This document shows, one piece after another, positions 33,840 through 42,094 of a stretch of 64,000 nucleotides of DNA. Source of the DNA: an uncultured Oscillospiraceae bacterium. Its GTDB lineage: Bacteria > Bacillota > Clostridia > Oscillospirales > Ruminococcaceae. Below the pieces are notes generated by a model. The model ran no database searches and was not told the DNA's origin. It saw only the letters and a program-made list of their open reading frames with translations. The stretch is from positions 1-64,000 of the forward strand of contig CASGAN010000002.1 of the NCBI GenBank assembly GCA_949299455.1. The letters are read 5' to 3'. Each line of letters begins with the position of its first letter. The first letter of the stretch is position 1. The translations under genes were made by a program, and so were the position numbers.

Positions 33840-34285
33840 TTAAACTCCTCCAATACGGTACGGATTTTCCGGGCGGCGGCGGCAGTTTTTTTGTGTTCCT
33901 CACCTTGGGAAACGACGCCGGCAACAAGACCGTTCCCGGTACAAATTGCAGGGAAAAAGAACGTGCTTTCTTCTTTTCGGTCCGCAACACTTACAAAAAT
34001 TCCTGCGGCGTTTGCTTCCTGTCCGACCTGATGATTAACCGTGCGGCAATCAGTGGCGGCGACCGCTAAAAACGCGCCCGCAAGATCGCCCGGCTGATAG
34101 GGCCGTTTTAAAAATACGGCACCTTTTGGTACGTCGCTGCATTCCGGTGCAATGATGGTCACCTGTGCGCCGAACGAAAGGAGAACGTTTACCCGGCGCA
34201 GCGCAATGGTTCCGCCGCCGATAACGACCGCCTTTTTCCCGTTCAGATCAATAAACAGGGGAAACCGATATCCCATATGATCCAT
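33836..34285 (-). CDS. Precorrin-2 dehydrogenase/siroheme synthase N-domain
   Basis: A protein of 149 aa, only the NAD-binding domain of CysG/Met8p. YRFPLFIDLNGKKAVVIGGG and TIALRRVNVLLSFGAQVTII form the Rossmann core, FLAVAATDCRTVNHQVGQEA and FVSVADRKEESTFFFPA complete it. It oxidises precorrin-2 to sirohydrochlorin with NAD+. The C-terminal dimerisation/chelatase domain is short, so metal insertion probably falls to CbiK encoded on the other strand. In the anaerobic pathway this step precedes cobalt insertion, matching its place in a B12-regulated operon. Confidence 0.88.
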   Translation of the reverse strand: MDHMGYRFPLFIDLNGKKAVVIGGGTIALRRVNVLLSFGAQVTIIAPECSDVPKGAVFLKRPYQPGDLAGAFLAVAATDCRTVNHQVGQEANAAGIFVSVADRKEESTFFFPAICTGNGLVAGVVSQGEEHKKTAAAARKIRTVLEEFK

Positions 34286-34300
34286 ATGCGACCTTCTTTC

Positions 34301-35500
34301 TCAGGATACCACCGGGCGTCCGGTGGTGTGCAGACGAATTTTACCTTCACATTTGATCAGATTCTCAGACGTAATGCGTTCTGCGAGTCCGGAAATCATC
34401 AGATCTACTGTCTTATCGACAGACAATTCAATGATTTCTGCTTCCGTCAGTCCTTCGTTTAACTCTTTTGCGGTGAGAATCCGGTTGACAAGCGCCTGTT
34501 TGAGGCTTTCGACGGAGGTCATACAGTCTTTGTAATTGAGCCAGCGGTAGAAGTTTTCCATCTGTGCTTTTAAGATGCCTGTCACTTCCAGCGGAACCGT
34601 TCGGTTTTCCAACCGGCTTCCCAGATCATCAATATTATAAAGCGTAACGCCCGGCAGCTGTCCCACTTCGGCTTCAATATCCCGGGGAATCGCCAGATCA
34701 ATGAGTACAGGCGGAACGGCACTCAGCGAGGACAGCTGTTCTGCTGTGACCGTATAGTGCGGGCTGGTGGTTGCCGAGAGCAGAATATCGCATCCGTCCA
34801 TGTGAATGAAACGCTCCTCATAGGGAACCACGCCGCATCCGGGCGGGACGATTGTTTCGCCGTGGCGGTATGTACGCAGGGTGACAGACACCCGACAGCC
34901 TGCCCGTTCAAGAAGTGATGCGGACAGCCGTCCCATCTCTCCGTTTCCGATGACGAGTGCTTTTTTGCCGTTCAGTTCACCGAACTTTTCCTGCAAAAGC
35001 GCCACTGCCATGCTGGCAGCCGATGTGGGTACGGAAGTGAGCCGCACTTTTGTGCGGACTTCTTTTCCGGCGGAAACAGCGGAGCGGAACAGCGTTTCTA
35101 AAATCGAATCCGCAGTGCCGGCCTGCCGCGCAATCGCCACTGCATCTTTTACCTGGGAGATAATCTGATCTTCTCCGAAAATACGAGAGCGAAGTCCGGA
35201 TGCGACTTCCATGAGATGCTTGACCGCTTTTTTACCGGAGCGGGTTACGAAAACATCCCGGTAAGGAGCGTATTCCGTTCCTGCCGCCTGACACAATAGC
35301 TCGCCGGGGTTTTGTTCTTCTAAACAGGAGAGATACAATTCCGTGCGGTTGCAGGTGGAAATGAGCACACAGCCTAAAATATGGGGAAACGATCGGATTT
35401 TTTGCACCATTTCAGCCGTCTGCTGTTTTGTGAACGAAAGCCGTTCCCGCAGACTGATGGGAGCCAAACTGTGCTCCAGACCCGACATGATAATATTCAT
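34301..35500 (-). CDS. hemA: Glutamyl-tRNA reductase
   Basis: A protein of 399 aa that reduces glutamyl-tRNA to glutamate-1-semialdehyde. MSGLEHSLAPISLRERLSFT begins the catalytic domain; the nucleophilic Cys is residue 50 in LISTCNRTELYLS. GEDQIISQVKDAVAIARQAG is the conserved tRNA/substrate region; ALVIGNGEMGRLSASLLERA is the NADPH site; the C-terminal helical dimerisation domain has NFYRWLNYKDCMTSVESLKQ. A TTG at 35503 is an alternative start with closer spacing to AGGAG. First gene of the operon, 52 bp after the attenuator hairpin of the riboswitch leader. Confidence 0.93.
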   Translation of the reverse strand: MNIIMSGLEHSLAPISLRERLSFTKQQTAEMVQKIRSFPHILGCVLISTCNRTELYLSCLEEQNPGELLCQAAGTEYAPYRDVFVTRSGKKAVKHLMEVASGLRSRIFGEDQIISQVKDAVAIARQAGTADSILETLFRSAVSAGKEVRTKVRLTSVPTSAASMAVALLQEKFGELNGKKALVIGNGEMGRLSASLLERAGCRVSVTLRTYRHGETIVPPGCGVVPYEERFIHMDGCDILLSATTSPHYTVTAEQLSSLSAVPPVLIDLAIPRDIEAEVGQLPGVTLYNIDDLGSRLENRTVPLEVTGILKAQMENFYRWLNYKDCMTSVESLKQALVNRILTAKELNEGLTEAEIIELSVDKTVDLMISGLAERITSENLIKCEGKIRLHTTGRPVVS

Positions 35501-35551
35501 CAATGATTCACGCTCCTGATTTTTATCATTGTTATAATTTTAAAATGAAAA

Positions 35552-35577
35552 CTGCGGCAGTCATCCTACTGCCGCAG
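35552..35577 (-). terminator. Attenuator hairpin downstream of the hemA riboswitch
   Basis: CTGCGGCAG and CTGCCGCAG pair around AGGATGA-type loop; on the minus strand TTTTCATTTT follows. Placed between riboswitch and hemA, it is the likely expression platform. T-rich sequence on the other side (CCGTTTTT) would let it stop plus-strand transcripts too. Confidence 0.75.
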
Positions 35578-35637
35578 CCGTTTTTCGCGCACAAAAACTC
35601 TGCCATTCCGATATACGCCGGACGGCAAAGAAATCAC

Positions 35638-35832
35638 GCTGAGCAGGTCTCCTGACTTATGCCTCGTCAGCCCGCACACAGCCTTCTCGGGAGTTTCCCA
35701 ATGACCGGCTTTCGCCGCGTGTGAAGCCTACGCATATACAGTGGCGGTACCGTTCCGGATTTTCACCGGATTTCCTATTCTCTGCTGAGCCTGAACGGGT
35801 TCAACAGCACTCAAGCGGTATCAATTTGTCAT
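35638..35832 (-). promoter_or_regulatory. Cobalamin riboswitch upstream of hemA
   Basis: On the minus strand the leader shows AAATCCGGTGAAAATCCGGA, GGTACCGCCACTGTA in the core, and a B12 box AGTCAGGAGACCTGCTC (about 35641-35657). Order and spacing match the cobalamin aptamer. Binding of adenosylcobalamin would favour the downstream hairpin and turn off precorrin-2 synthesis. Confidence 0.92.
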
Positions 35833-35899
35833 GATGATGGAAATGGGGAAAAACGCTGTCAATCGGCGTTTGTTTTTCCCGAAACCAATGATCGAATCT

Positions 35900-35928
35900 A
35901 TTTTATCAGCTTTTTATGGGAATGTAAA
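35900..35928 (-). promoter_or_regulatory. Promoter of the hemA operon
   Basis: On the minus strand: TTTACA (35923-35928), 17 bases, TAAAAT (35900-35905), upstream of the riboswitch. Confidence 0.68.
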
Positions 35929-35969
35929 GACAAAAACTTGTGCAATCGAGAAAAGTGTCAAAATAATGG

Positions 35970-35998
35970 TTGACAAAAAGATATTCTGTGCCTAAAAT
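35970..35998 (+). promoter_or_regulatory. Promoter of the cbiC transcript
   Basis: TTGACA (35970-35975), 17 bases, TAAAAT (35993-35998). It is divergent from the hemA promoter, with 41 bp between the two -35 elements. Confidence 0.8.
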
Positions 35999-36007
35999 AA
36001 AAGAAAA

Positions 36008-36195
36008 TTTGAGTGCCCTGTGTTCCGTATGGGAAAGAGGGAGAATAGACAACCGGGTGTGATTCCCGGACGGTACCGCCGCTGTATGTACATGAATTCT
36101 GTCCGTTGATGAAAATCAGTCACTGAGCAATCGGGAAGGCAGGACAGAATTTTGGGATTTTCCTAACATGTATGAGTCAGAAGACCTGCTCAAAT
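36008..36195 (+). promoter_or_regulatory. Cobalamin riboswitch upstream of cbiC
   Basis: GGGTGTGATTCCCGGACGGT and ACCGCCGCTGTA form the core, and GAGTCAGAAGACCTGCTC (about 36175-36192) is the B12 box. A terminator follows at 36241. Confidence 0.92.
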
Positions 36196-36240
36196 GTGTT
36201 TTTTCCATGCTGCATGGGAAAGCAAATGTTGCAGAAAAAC

Positions 36241-36283
36241 GGCTGCGGCAGTGGTTAAGCTGCCGCGGCTTTTCATTTTTTCA
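36241..36283 (+). terminator. Attenuator hairpin downstream of the cbiC riboswitch
   Basis: GCTGCGGCAG pairs with CTGCCGCGGC around GTTAAG-type loop and is followed by TTTTCATTTTTT. Its stem resembles that of the divergent hemA attenuator. Confidence 0.78.
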
Positions 36284-36307
36284 AAAAGGAAAGGAAGTCT
36301 ACACACT

Positions 36308-36931
36308 ATGATCGAACAGATCAAACCAATGGATATTGAAAAACGCAGCTTTGCCATCATCACCGAGCTGTTAGGAGACCGGAAACTCGACCCGGAAAAT
36401 GAGCTGGTCATCAAGCGTGTGATTCACACCTCCGCCGATTTTGACTATGCAGATAACCTCGTTTTTTCGCCGCATGCCGTGCAGAAAGGAATCGAAGCGC
36501 TCCGCGGCGGCTGCGATATCGTCACCGATACCCAGATGGCAAAAGCCGGCATCAACAAGACGATCCTTAGTAAGCTTGGCGGCGAAGTGCACTGCTTTAT
36601 GTCTGATGCGGATGTTGCCGAAGAGGCAAAAGAACGCGGCATTACCCGCGCCATCGTTTCGATGGAACGGGCGGCAAAGCTTAAAAAGCCCTGTATTTTT
36701 GCAATCGGCAATGCACCGACGGCGCTGATTTCTCTGCATGAACAGATGGAAAAAGGACTGCTCCATCCGGCGCTGATCATCGGCGTGCCGGTGGGATTTG
36801 TGAATGTGGTGGAGAGCAAGGAACTGATTATTGATTCTTCGGTGCCTCATATTGTTGCCAGAGGACGCAAAGGCGGCAGTAATGTGGCGGCTGCCGTCTG
36901 CAACGCGCTTTTGTATCAGATTATGCGTTAA
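36308..36931 (+). CDS. cbiC: Cobalt-precorrin-8 methylmutase
   Basis: A protein of 207 aa that moves the C11 methyl group to C12, giving cobyrinate. The catalytic His lies in VIKRVIHTSADFDYADNLVF near residue 40. GGCDIVTDTQMAKAGINKTI and FAIGNAPTALISLHE and GVPVGFVNVVESKE are family blocks. The ATG at 36308 follows GGAAAGGAAG; upstream open frame lies in the leader RNA. It is set apart from the main cbi operon by its own riboswitch and by the next one. Confidence 0.93.
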   Translation: MIEQIKPMDIEKRSFAIITELLGDRKLDPENELVIKRVIHTSADFDYADNLVFSPHAVQKGIEALRGGCDIVTDTQMAKAGINKTILSKLGGEVHCFMSDADVAEEAKERGITRAIVSMERAAKLKKPCIFAIGNAPTALISLHEQMEKGLLHPALIIGVPVGFVNVVESKELIIDSSVPHIVARGRKGGSNVAAAVCNALLYQIMR

Positions 36932-36969
36932 ATGAAAAGACAAATAATCACTTTATATGGATTTCGCCC

Positions 36970-36998
36970 TTGAAATCCTTGTGAGAATGTGGTATTCT
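36970..36998 (+). promoter_or_regulatory. Promoter of the cbiM-cobO operon
   Basis: TTGAAA (36970-36975), 17 bases, TATTCT (36993-36998), about 20 bp before the third riboswitch. Both spacer and -10 are inside a perfect inverted repeat. Confidence 0.6.
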
Positions 36999-37005
36999 CA
37001 CAAGG
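36977..37005 (+). promoter_or_regulatory. Perfect 12-bp inverted repeat over the cbiM promoter
   Basis: CCTTGTGAGAAT-GTGGT-ATTCTCACAAGG. Either an operator for a dimeric repressor or a hairpin at the end of the cbiC transcript. There is no T-run after it, which argues against a simple terminator. Confidence 0.55.
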
Positions 37006-37017
37006 AAAAGAACAGAA

Positions 37018-37182
37018 GGTGACCGGCTTTTATTTTGAGCCGGTATAATAGGGAAACAGGTGAAATGCCTGTGCGGGACCGCCGCCGTAAAGACAGAGCG
37101 TTGGTTTGTGAATGTCACTGTAAGGGTACATATGGGAAGGCAAAACCAAAGCGATGACGTCTGAGCCGGAAGACCTGCCTTT
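37018..37182 (+). promoter_or_regulatory. Cobalamin riboswitch upstream of cbiM
   Basis: CCGGCTTTTATTTTGAGCCGG opens the leader; GAAACAGGTGAAATGCCTGT and GGGACCGCCGCCGTAA form the core; GAGCCGGAAGACCTGCC (about 37163-37179) is a near-perfect B12 box. Confidence 0.95.
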
Positions 37183-37278
37183 TGTTCTATACTGCCGAAA
37201 GGGCAGGAATCATGGGCACGGACGGACGAAACGTTTCCATGATGGATCAGAGGGCGAATGCGCTCTGATTTATGCTGA

Positions 37279-37312
37279 CCTTTCTCAAAACTGTTTGAGG
37301 AAGGTTTTCTTA
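37279..37312 (+). terminator. Attenuator hairpin downstream of the cbiM riboswitch
   Basis: ACCTTTCTCAAA pairs with TTTGAGGAAGGT around a 2-4 base loop and is followed by TTTCTTATTTTT. An upstream helix ATCAGAGGGCG/GCGCTCTGAT (37246-37269) may be part of the switching structure. Confidence 0.75.
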
Positions 37313-37337
37313 TTTTTCATCAAATGGAGGAATTCAC

Positions 37338-38093
37338 ATGACAACTGGAGAAAAGAAACTTATGTCCATCTCCGTAGTGTTGGCGCTCATGTTCTGTGTA
37401 CCCCAGACCGTGTCAGCGATGCACATTATGGAAGGATATCTGCCCCCGGCGTTTTGTATTGGATGGGGTGCTGTCTGCCTCCCGTTTTTAGCGGCGGGCA
37501 TCATTTTCATTCGGCGGCTGGTACAGCAGCATCGGAAATCTGTGCTGCTGCTCGCAATGGCCGGTGCCTTTATTTTCGTAATTTCTTCGCTGAAAATCCC
37601 GTCGGTCACCGGCAGCTGCAGCCATATGACAGGCACCGGACTGGGCGCGATTTTGTTTGGCGTGCCGGCAACTTCTGTGCTCGGGGTCATCGTGCTGCTG
37701 TTTCAGGCACTGCTGCTTGCGCACGGCGGTATTACGACGCTTGGCGCCAATACGTTCAGTATGGCTGTTGCAGGACCGCTTGTGACCTGGGGTGTATACC
37801 AGATCGGCAAAAAGTGTAAGCTTCCGAAGCTGTTCAACGTATTTTTGGCGGCGATGCTTGGTGATCTTTTCACCTATTGCATCACCAGTGTTCAGCTTGC
37901 ACTGGCATATCCGAGTGCAGAGGGCGGCATCTGGGCGAGTATGGCGGAGTTTTTGGCTGTATTTGCTCCCACACAGCTGCCGCTGGCAGTCATCGAAGGC
38001 ATTCTCACCATGCTTGTGGTGATGGGACTCGAAACATACGCCAAAACAGAACTGCATGAGCTTCATGGTGCAAAAAGGGGGCTGTTCAAATGA
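37338..38093 (+). CDS. cbiM: Cobalt ECF transporter substrate-binding component
   Basis: An integral membrane S-component of 251 aa that captures Co2+. A signal-like segment ends at TVSA, which would expose the mature N-terminus [10 protein letters not shown] whose Met-His and His form the metal site in CbiM/NikM. Membrane segments include [19 protein letters not shown] and [40 protein letters not shown] is the family signature. First gene after the third riboswitch, overlapping cbiN by 4 bp. Cobalt rather than nickel is inferred from the operon. Confidence 0.94.
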   Translation: MTTGEKKLMSISVVLALMFCVPQTVSAMHIMEGYLPPAFCIGWGAVCLPFLAAGIIFIRRLVQQHRKSVLLLAMAGAFIFVISSLKIPSVTGSCSHMTGTGLGAILFGVPATSVLGVIVLLFQALLLAHGGITTLGANTFSMAVAGPLVTWGVYQIGKKCKLPKLFNVFLAAMLGDLFTYCITSVQLALAYPSAEGGIWASMAEFLAVFAPTQLPLAVIEGILTMLVVMGLETYAKTELHELHGAKRGLFK

Positions 38094-38434
38094 GCCGGAA
38101 AACAAAAATTGTTCTTGTTTCACTGCTTGCAGTGATTGTACTGGCATTTTTGCCGCTGTTTGCGCTCAAAGGAGCAGAGTTTGGCGGCAGTGATGATGCG
38201 GGAAGCCAAAAGGTAGAAGAAGTGACCGGGGAAGCATATGAGCCATGGTTTACGCCGGTACTCGAGCAAATGCTCGGCGGTGAACTGCCGGGTGAAGTGG
38301 AAAGCTTGATTTTCTGCATTCAGACAGGTTTGGGTGTTGGTATACTGGCATATAGCTTCGGCTATCTGGTTGCACGCAAGAAATACAGCGGCAATTCGCA
38401 GGAAAAATCCTCCGATAAGGAGGAACAGGCGTGA
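38090..38434 (+). CDS. cbiN: Cobalt transporter component CbiN
   Basis: A protein of 114 aa with two membrane segments, near residues 7-24 ([20 protein letters not shown]) and 72-90 ([20 protein letters not shown]). The extracellular loop has GGSDDAGSQ and [19 protein letters not shown], as in CbiN. It assists CbiM in loading cobalt. Overlaps cbiM and cbiQ by 4 bp. Confidence 0.92.
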   Translation: MSRKTKIVLVSLLAVIVLAFLPLFALKGAEFGGSDDAGSQKVEEVTGEAYEPWFTPVLEQMLGGELPGEVESLIFCIQTGLGVGILAYSFGYLVARKKYSGNSQEKSSDKEEQA

Positions 38435-39336
38435 TTGCGGCACTGCTTGCGGGGCTGATTTTTCTAAGTTTGTTTGCAGGGCATCTGCCGCCGGTTTGGC
38501 TGGCGGCAGTCTGCCTTTTTGCCATGGTTCTCTTTTTGCTTGGAAGCGGGCATCATCATGACGGGGTGCTCACCATGGATGTATATGCGAGACGTTCTAA
38601 GCTTTGCAAAGAAAATGCGGTGTTTAAAACAGCTGTGAGTGTATTGCTGCTGATTTTATGCATCTGCAGCGGTTCGCCGTTTCTGCCGATTGGCTTGTTT
38701 GTTTTTTTGTCGGTCGTCACGGTGGCGGCAGGCGGGATAAAACTGCGGGAATATCTCTCGTTGTTAGGGCTTCCTGCGGTGTTTTTGCTGTTGTCGGGAC
38801 TTACCCTTTTGTGGGATTTTTATCAGCAGCTGCCCAGTGACGCGGTGCTGATGATTCCGTTTTTCGGCGGATGGCTGGCGGTGGTTCCCGCCGCGCAGTC
38901 TTTGAGCATGCTCGTATTATCCCGGGCGCTTGGCGCGGTGAGCTGTTTGTATTTTATAAGCCTGTCGACGCCTTTGCCGGAAATACTGCAGGTGCTTCGC
39001 TGTGTGCATGTCCCGTCTGTCGTTGTGATGCTTGCGCTATTGATTTACCGGTACATTTTTATCTTGTTGGCAACGTTTCGGAACATGAAAGATTCCGCCG
39101 CGAGCCGGCTCGGCTATCAGGGCATCAAGCGAAGCCTTCATACCACCGGAATGGTGTACGGCGGACTGCTTGCGAACAGTTTTAAGCGGGCGGGCGCTTG
39201 TTTTGATGCGATGGAAAGCCGCTGTTATACCGGGCAAATGATTTTTTTGACGCAAAAAAAGAAAGTCACATACAAAATTCTTTGTCTGTTGGGATTCCCG
39301 GTGATTGGGATGCTCGTTGGCATATGGCTTTTATAA
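38431..39336 (+). CDS. cbiQ: Cobalt ECF transporter transmembrane component CbiQ
   Basis: A T-component of 301 aa, four to six membrane helices (e.g. LIFLSLFAGHLPPVWLAAVC, LLLSGLTLLWDF). The coupling helices carry the ECF signature in RALGAVSCLYFISLSTPLPE and KRAGACFDAMESRCYTGQ. MDVYARRSKLCKENAVFKT is the conserved early cytoplasmic segment. GTG start at 38431, after GATAAGGAGGAACAGGC. Joins the S-component to the CbiO ATPase. Confidence 0.92.
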   Translation: MIAALLAGLIFLSLFAGHLPPVWLAAVCLFAMVLFLLGSGHHHDGVLTMDVYARRSKLCKENAVFKTAVSVLLLILCICSGSPFLPIGLFVFLSVVTVAAGGIKLREYLSLLGLPAVFLLLSGLTLLWDFYQQLPSDAVLMIPFFGGWLAVVPAAQSLSMLVLSRALGAVSCLYFISLSTPLPEILQVLRCVHVPSVVVMLALLIYRYIFILLATFRNMKDSAASRLGYQGIKRSLHTTGMVYGGLLANSFKRAGACFDAMESRCYTGQMIFLTQKKKVTYKILCLLGFPVIGMLVGIWLL

Positions 39337-39355
39337 AAGGAGAAGAGAATAGCGT

Positions 39356-40180
39356 ATGAAAGAACTGCTTGCGTTTGAGCAGGTTTCCTATCATTACGAC
39401 AGCGGCGGGGAACGCGAAGCCCTTTTTCCGCTTTCTGTGCATTTATATGAGGGAGAAAAAATTGCAGTATTGGGGAGCAACGGTGCAGGGAAATCCACCT
39501 TTTTCCTGCTGGCAAACGGTGTTCTCACACCGCGCAGCGGAACCATCCGGCTGTGCGGCGAAGTAATCGGCAAAAAAGAAAAACAGCGCATGCAGCTGCG
39601 CCGCAGTGTGGGACTTGTTTTTCAAGATCCGGACGTTCAGCTGCTCGCCGGTACCGTTGAGGAAGAAATCAGCTTCGGTCCGATCAATTTAGGATTACCG
39701 GAAGAAGAAGTGCGCCGCCGGGTGGAAATGGCACTCAGCTATTTAGGATTAACGACGCACCGAAGCCGCGGCCCGCAGTATCTTTCCGGCGGAGAAAAGC
39801 GCCGGGTCGCCATTGCCGACGTGCTGGCTATGGAACCGAAGATCATGCTGCTTGACGAACCGTCCAGCAATCTTGATCCCGCAGGGCGTCAGCGTTTGGA
39901 AGATACGCTCGAAGACCTTCATCAAAAGGGAATGACGTTGGTGATTGCCACGCATGATGTGGATTTTGCATGGCGATGGGCCGATCGGGTACTGGTGTTT
40001 CATGACGGACAGCTTGTGCGGGATGATACGCCGGAGGCTGTGTTTGCAGAGGAAGAACTGCTTTGCCGCTGCGGACTCGAACAGCCGTTATTGTGGCATG
40101 TGGCAAAAGCGCTGAACATTCCGGTGCCCAAAAGTCCGGAAGAACTTGCAAATGATCAAATCGGGAGGAAAACGGAATGA
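39356..40180 (+). CDS. cbiO: Cobalt ECF transporter ATPase CbiO
   Basis: ATP-binding protein of 274 aa. Walker A is LGSNGAGKSTFF, Q-loop VFQDPDVQLLAGTVEEEISF (with the CbiO-typical DPDxQ), ABC signature YLSGGEKRRVAIADVLA, Walker B IMLLDEPSSNLDP and H-loop LVIATHDVDFAWRWADR. It energises CbiMNQ as the cytoplasmic ATPase dimer. The start at 39356 follows GGAGAAGAG. The stop overlaps cbiK by 4 bp, linking cobalt uptake to cobalt insertion. Confidence 0.94.
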   Translation: MKELLAFEQVSYHYDSGGEREALFPLSVHLYEGEKIAVLGSNGAGKSTFFLLANGVLTPRSGTIRLCGEVIGKKEKQRMQLRRSVGLVFQDPDVQLLAGTVEEEISFGPINLGLPEEEVRRRVEMALSYLGLTTHRSRGPQYLSGGEKRRVAIADVLAMEPKIMLLDEPSSNLDPAGRQRLEDTLEDLHQKGMTLVIATHDVDFAWRWADRVLVFHDGQLVRDDTPEAVFAEEELLCRCGLEQPLLWHVAKALNIPVPKSPEELANDQIGRKTE

Positions 40181-40944
40181 AAACTGCATTGCTCTGTGTC
40201 AGTTTCGGCACCAGTGTGCCGGCTGCCAGAAAAAGTATTACGGCTGTGGAGGAAGCGCTTCACGCACAAATGCCGGACGCTGATTTTTTCCGCGTGTTTA
40301 CGAGCAAGACCATTCGGCGGATTCTGGCGCAGAAAGGCGAACCCGTGTGGAGCATGGACGAGGCGCTTGCACATCTGACAGACGGCAGTTATGACCGTGT
40401 GGTGATTCAGCCGACCCACTTTTTATATGGATTGGAATACGAGAGCTTAAAAGCCGGTGTGGAGGAGGCAAAAAAACAGTTCCCCGCACTGCTGCTTGGG
40501 GTACCGCTTCTTTCCTGCACAGACGATCTGCAATCACTCGCACACGTTTTGTCAGCGGAATTTCCGCAAAAGGAGAATACCGCGCTGGTGCTCATGGGAC
40601 ACGGTACAACGCACTTTTCGAATGTGGTGTATCCTGCGATGCAGGCCGTGTTCCACATGATGGGACGAACCGACGTCTATGTGGGGACGGTAGAAGGATG
40701 GCCGGAGATCGATGCGGTTTGCGGTCAGCTGTGTGCCGGAACATATACGCATGTGCGTACTGCGCCGTTTATGCTGGTGGCAGGAGATCATGCGCTTAAC
40801 GATATGGCCGGAGATGAAGAGGACAGCTGGAAGAGCATTCTCACGCAAAAAGGATATGAGGTGGAGTGTGTCTTGCAGGGACTGGGCGTGCTCCCCGGCG
40901 TGCAGGAACTGTACTGTCAACATCTTTCGGCGCTTTTGAACTAA
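40177..40944 (+). CDS. cbiK: Sirohydrochlorin cobaltochelatase
   Basis: A protein of 255 aa that inserts Co2+ into sirohydrochlorin, the committed step of the anaerobic corrin route. LLCVSFGTSVPAARKSITAV is the N-terminal CbiK block. QPTHFLYGLEYESLKAGVEE carries one metal His and LVLMGHGTTHFSNVVYPA the other. GTVEGWPEIDAV and VAGDHALNDMAGDEEDSWKS complete the signature. This is the class II type distinct from the short CbiX. No extracytoplasmic signal is seen, so it is cytoplasmic. Confidence 0.94.
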   Translation: MKTALLCVSFGTSVPAARKSITAVEEALHAQMPDADFFRVFTSKTIRRILAQKGEPVWSMDEALAHLTDGSYDRVVIQPTHFLYGLEYESLKAGVEEAKKQFPALLLGVPLLSCTDDLQSLAHVLSAEFPQKENTALVLMGHGTTHFSNVVYPAMQAVFHMMGRTDVYVGTVEGWPEIDAVCGQLCAGTYTHVRTAPFMLVAGDHALNDMAGDEEDSWKSILTQKGYEVECVLQGLGVLPGVQELYCQHLSALLN

Positions 40945-40960
40945 GAGAGAAGGAAACAGG

Positions 40961-42094
40961 ATGGCATTGGACTATTACATCCGAAGCGGGCAAAAACAGC
41001 TGCGCTGCGGATATACAACAGGCACGTGCGCGGCGTTGGCAGCAGCAGGCGCCGTATCGCTTCTGCTTTCGGGAAAAACACCGGACGAGCTTTCTCTCAT
41101 GACGCCGAAGGGAATTTGGGTAACAACCACGCCCGCGTTTTTAAAGCAGGAACAGGACACAGCAGTCTGCGGCGTGATGAAGGACGGCGGCGACGATGCC
41201 GATGTGACACATAGCCTCATTATCGAAGCGCATGTGAAAAAAAGCCGCCGTCCGGGCATTTTGATTGACGGCGGAGAAGGCGTTGGCCGGGTGACAAAAC
41301 CGGGACTCGATCAGCCTGTGGGATTTGCCGCGATCAATCGTGTACCGCGGCAGATGATCGAGGAGCAGGTGCAAAAGATGTGCGATGCACTGGGCTATGA
41401 CGGCGGAATCGAGGTGCTTATCTGCATTCCCGGCGGCAAGGAAGTGGCGCAAAAGACGTTTAATCCGATGCTTGGTGTGGAAGGCGGCCTGTCTGTTTTG
41501 GGGACTTCCGGCATTGTGGAACCGATGAGCGAGCAGGCACTGGTGGACACCATCGCCGTGGAACTGCGGCAGGCGGCAGCACTGGGTGTAAAACAGCTGA
41601 TTCTCACACCGGGCAATTACGGCGAGGACTTTTTGCGTCAAGCGCAAATCGCCAACGAATCGGTGCCGGTGGTGAAGTGCTCGAATTTTATCGGCGATGC
41701 GCTCGATATTGCGGGAACTTATCCGTTTGAAAGCATTCTGCTGGTGGGGCATATCGGAAAGCTTGTGAAACTTGCAGGCGGCGTGATGAACACGCATTCT
41801 CGGTATGCAGACTGCCGTACTGAACTGGTGTGCGCACATGCCGCCGTGTGCGGTGCCTCCAAAGAGGTATGCACGGCATTGTTAGAAGCCGCCACCACGG
41901 ATGCATGCATCGAAATTTTAGATCGCGCCCATCTGCGGGAAGCGGTACTGGAGCGATTGCTCAAAGCCATTCAGCAGCATCTCGAGCACCGGGTTTTCAA
42001 CAAATACCGGATCGGTGCAGTGATGTTTTCCAATCAATACGGCCTGTTAGGGCAAACCCAAATGGCAAAGGAGATCATAGGATCATGGAAATGA
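40961..42094 (+). CDS. cbiD: Cobalt-precorrin-5B C1-methyltransferase
   Basis: A protein of 377 aa, full length. RCGYTTGTCAALAAAGAVSL, VMKDGGDDADVTHSLIIEAH, GEGVGRVTKPGLDQPVG and AINRVPRQMIEEQV are CbiD blocks; GTSGIVEPMSEQALVDTIAV and LTPGNYGEDF follow. It methylates C1 of the ring after loss of acetaldehyde. It belongs to a fold unrelated to the other cbi methyltransferases. The 3' end overlaps cbiL by 10 bp. Confidence 0.95.
   Translation: MALDYYIRSGQKQLRCGYTTGTCAALAAAGAVSLLLSGKTPDELSLMTPKGIWVTTTPAFLKQEQDTAVCGVMKDGGDDADVTHSLIIEAHVKKSRRPGILIDGGEGVGRVTKPGLDQPVGFAAINRVPRQMIEEQVQKMCDALGYDGGIEVLICIPGGKEVAQKTFNPMLGVEGGLSVLGTSGIVEPMSEQALVDTIAVELRQAAALGVKQLILTPGNYGEDFLRQAQIANESVPVVKCSNFIGDALDIAGTYPFESILLVGHIGKLVKLAGGVMNTHSRYADCRTELVCAHAAVCGASKEVCTALLEAATTDACIEILDRAHLREAVLERLLKAIQQHLEHRVFNKYRIGAVMFSNQYGLLGQTQMAKEIIGSWK

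Noticed and set aside
36977..37005. Simple rho-independent terminator of cbiC
   Set aside because: The stem is perfect but no T-run follows on either strand, and it coincides with a promoter; kept instead as a regulatory dyad.
41830..42084. Upstream extension of cbiL
   Set aside because: It lies within cbiD in another frame; the SAM motif begins just after ATG 42085.
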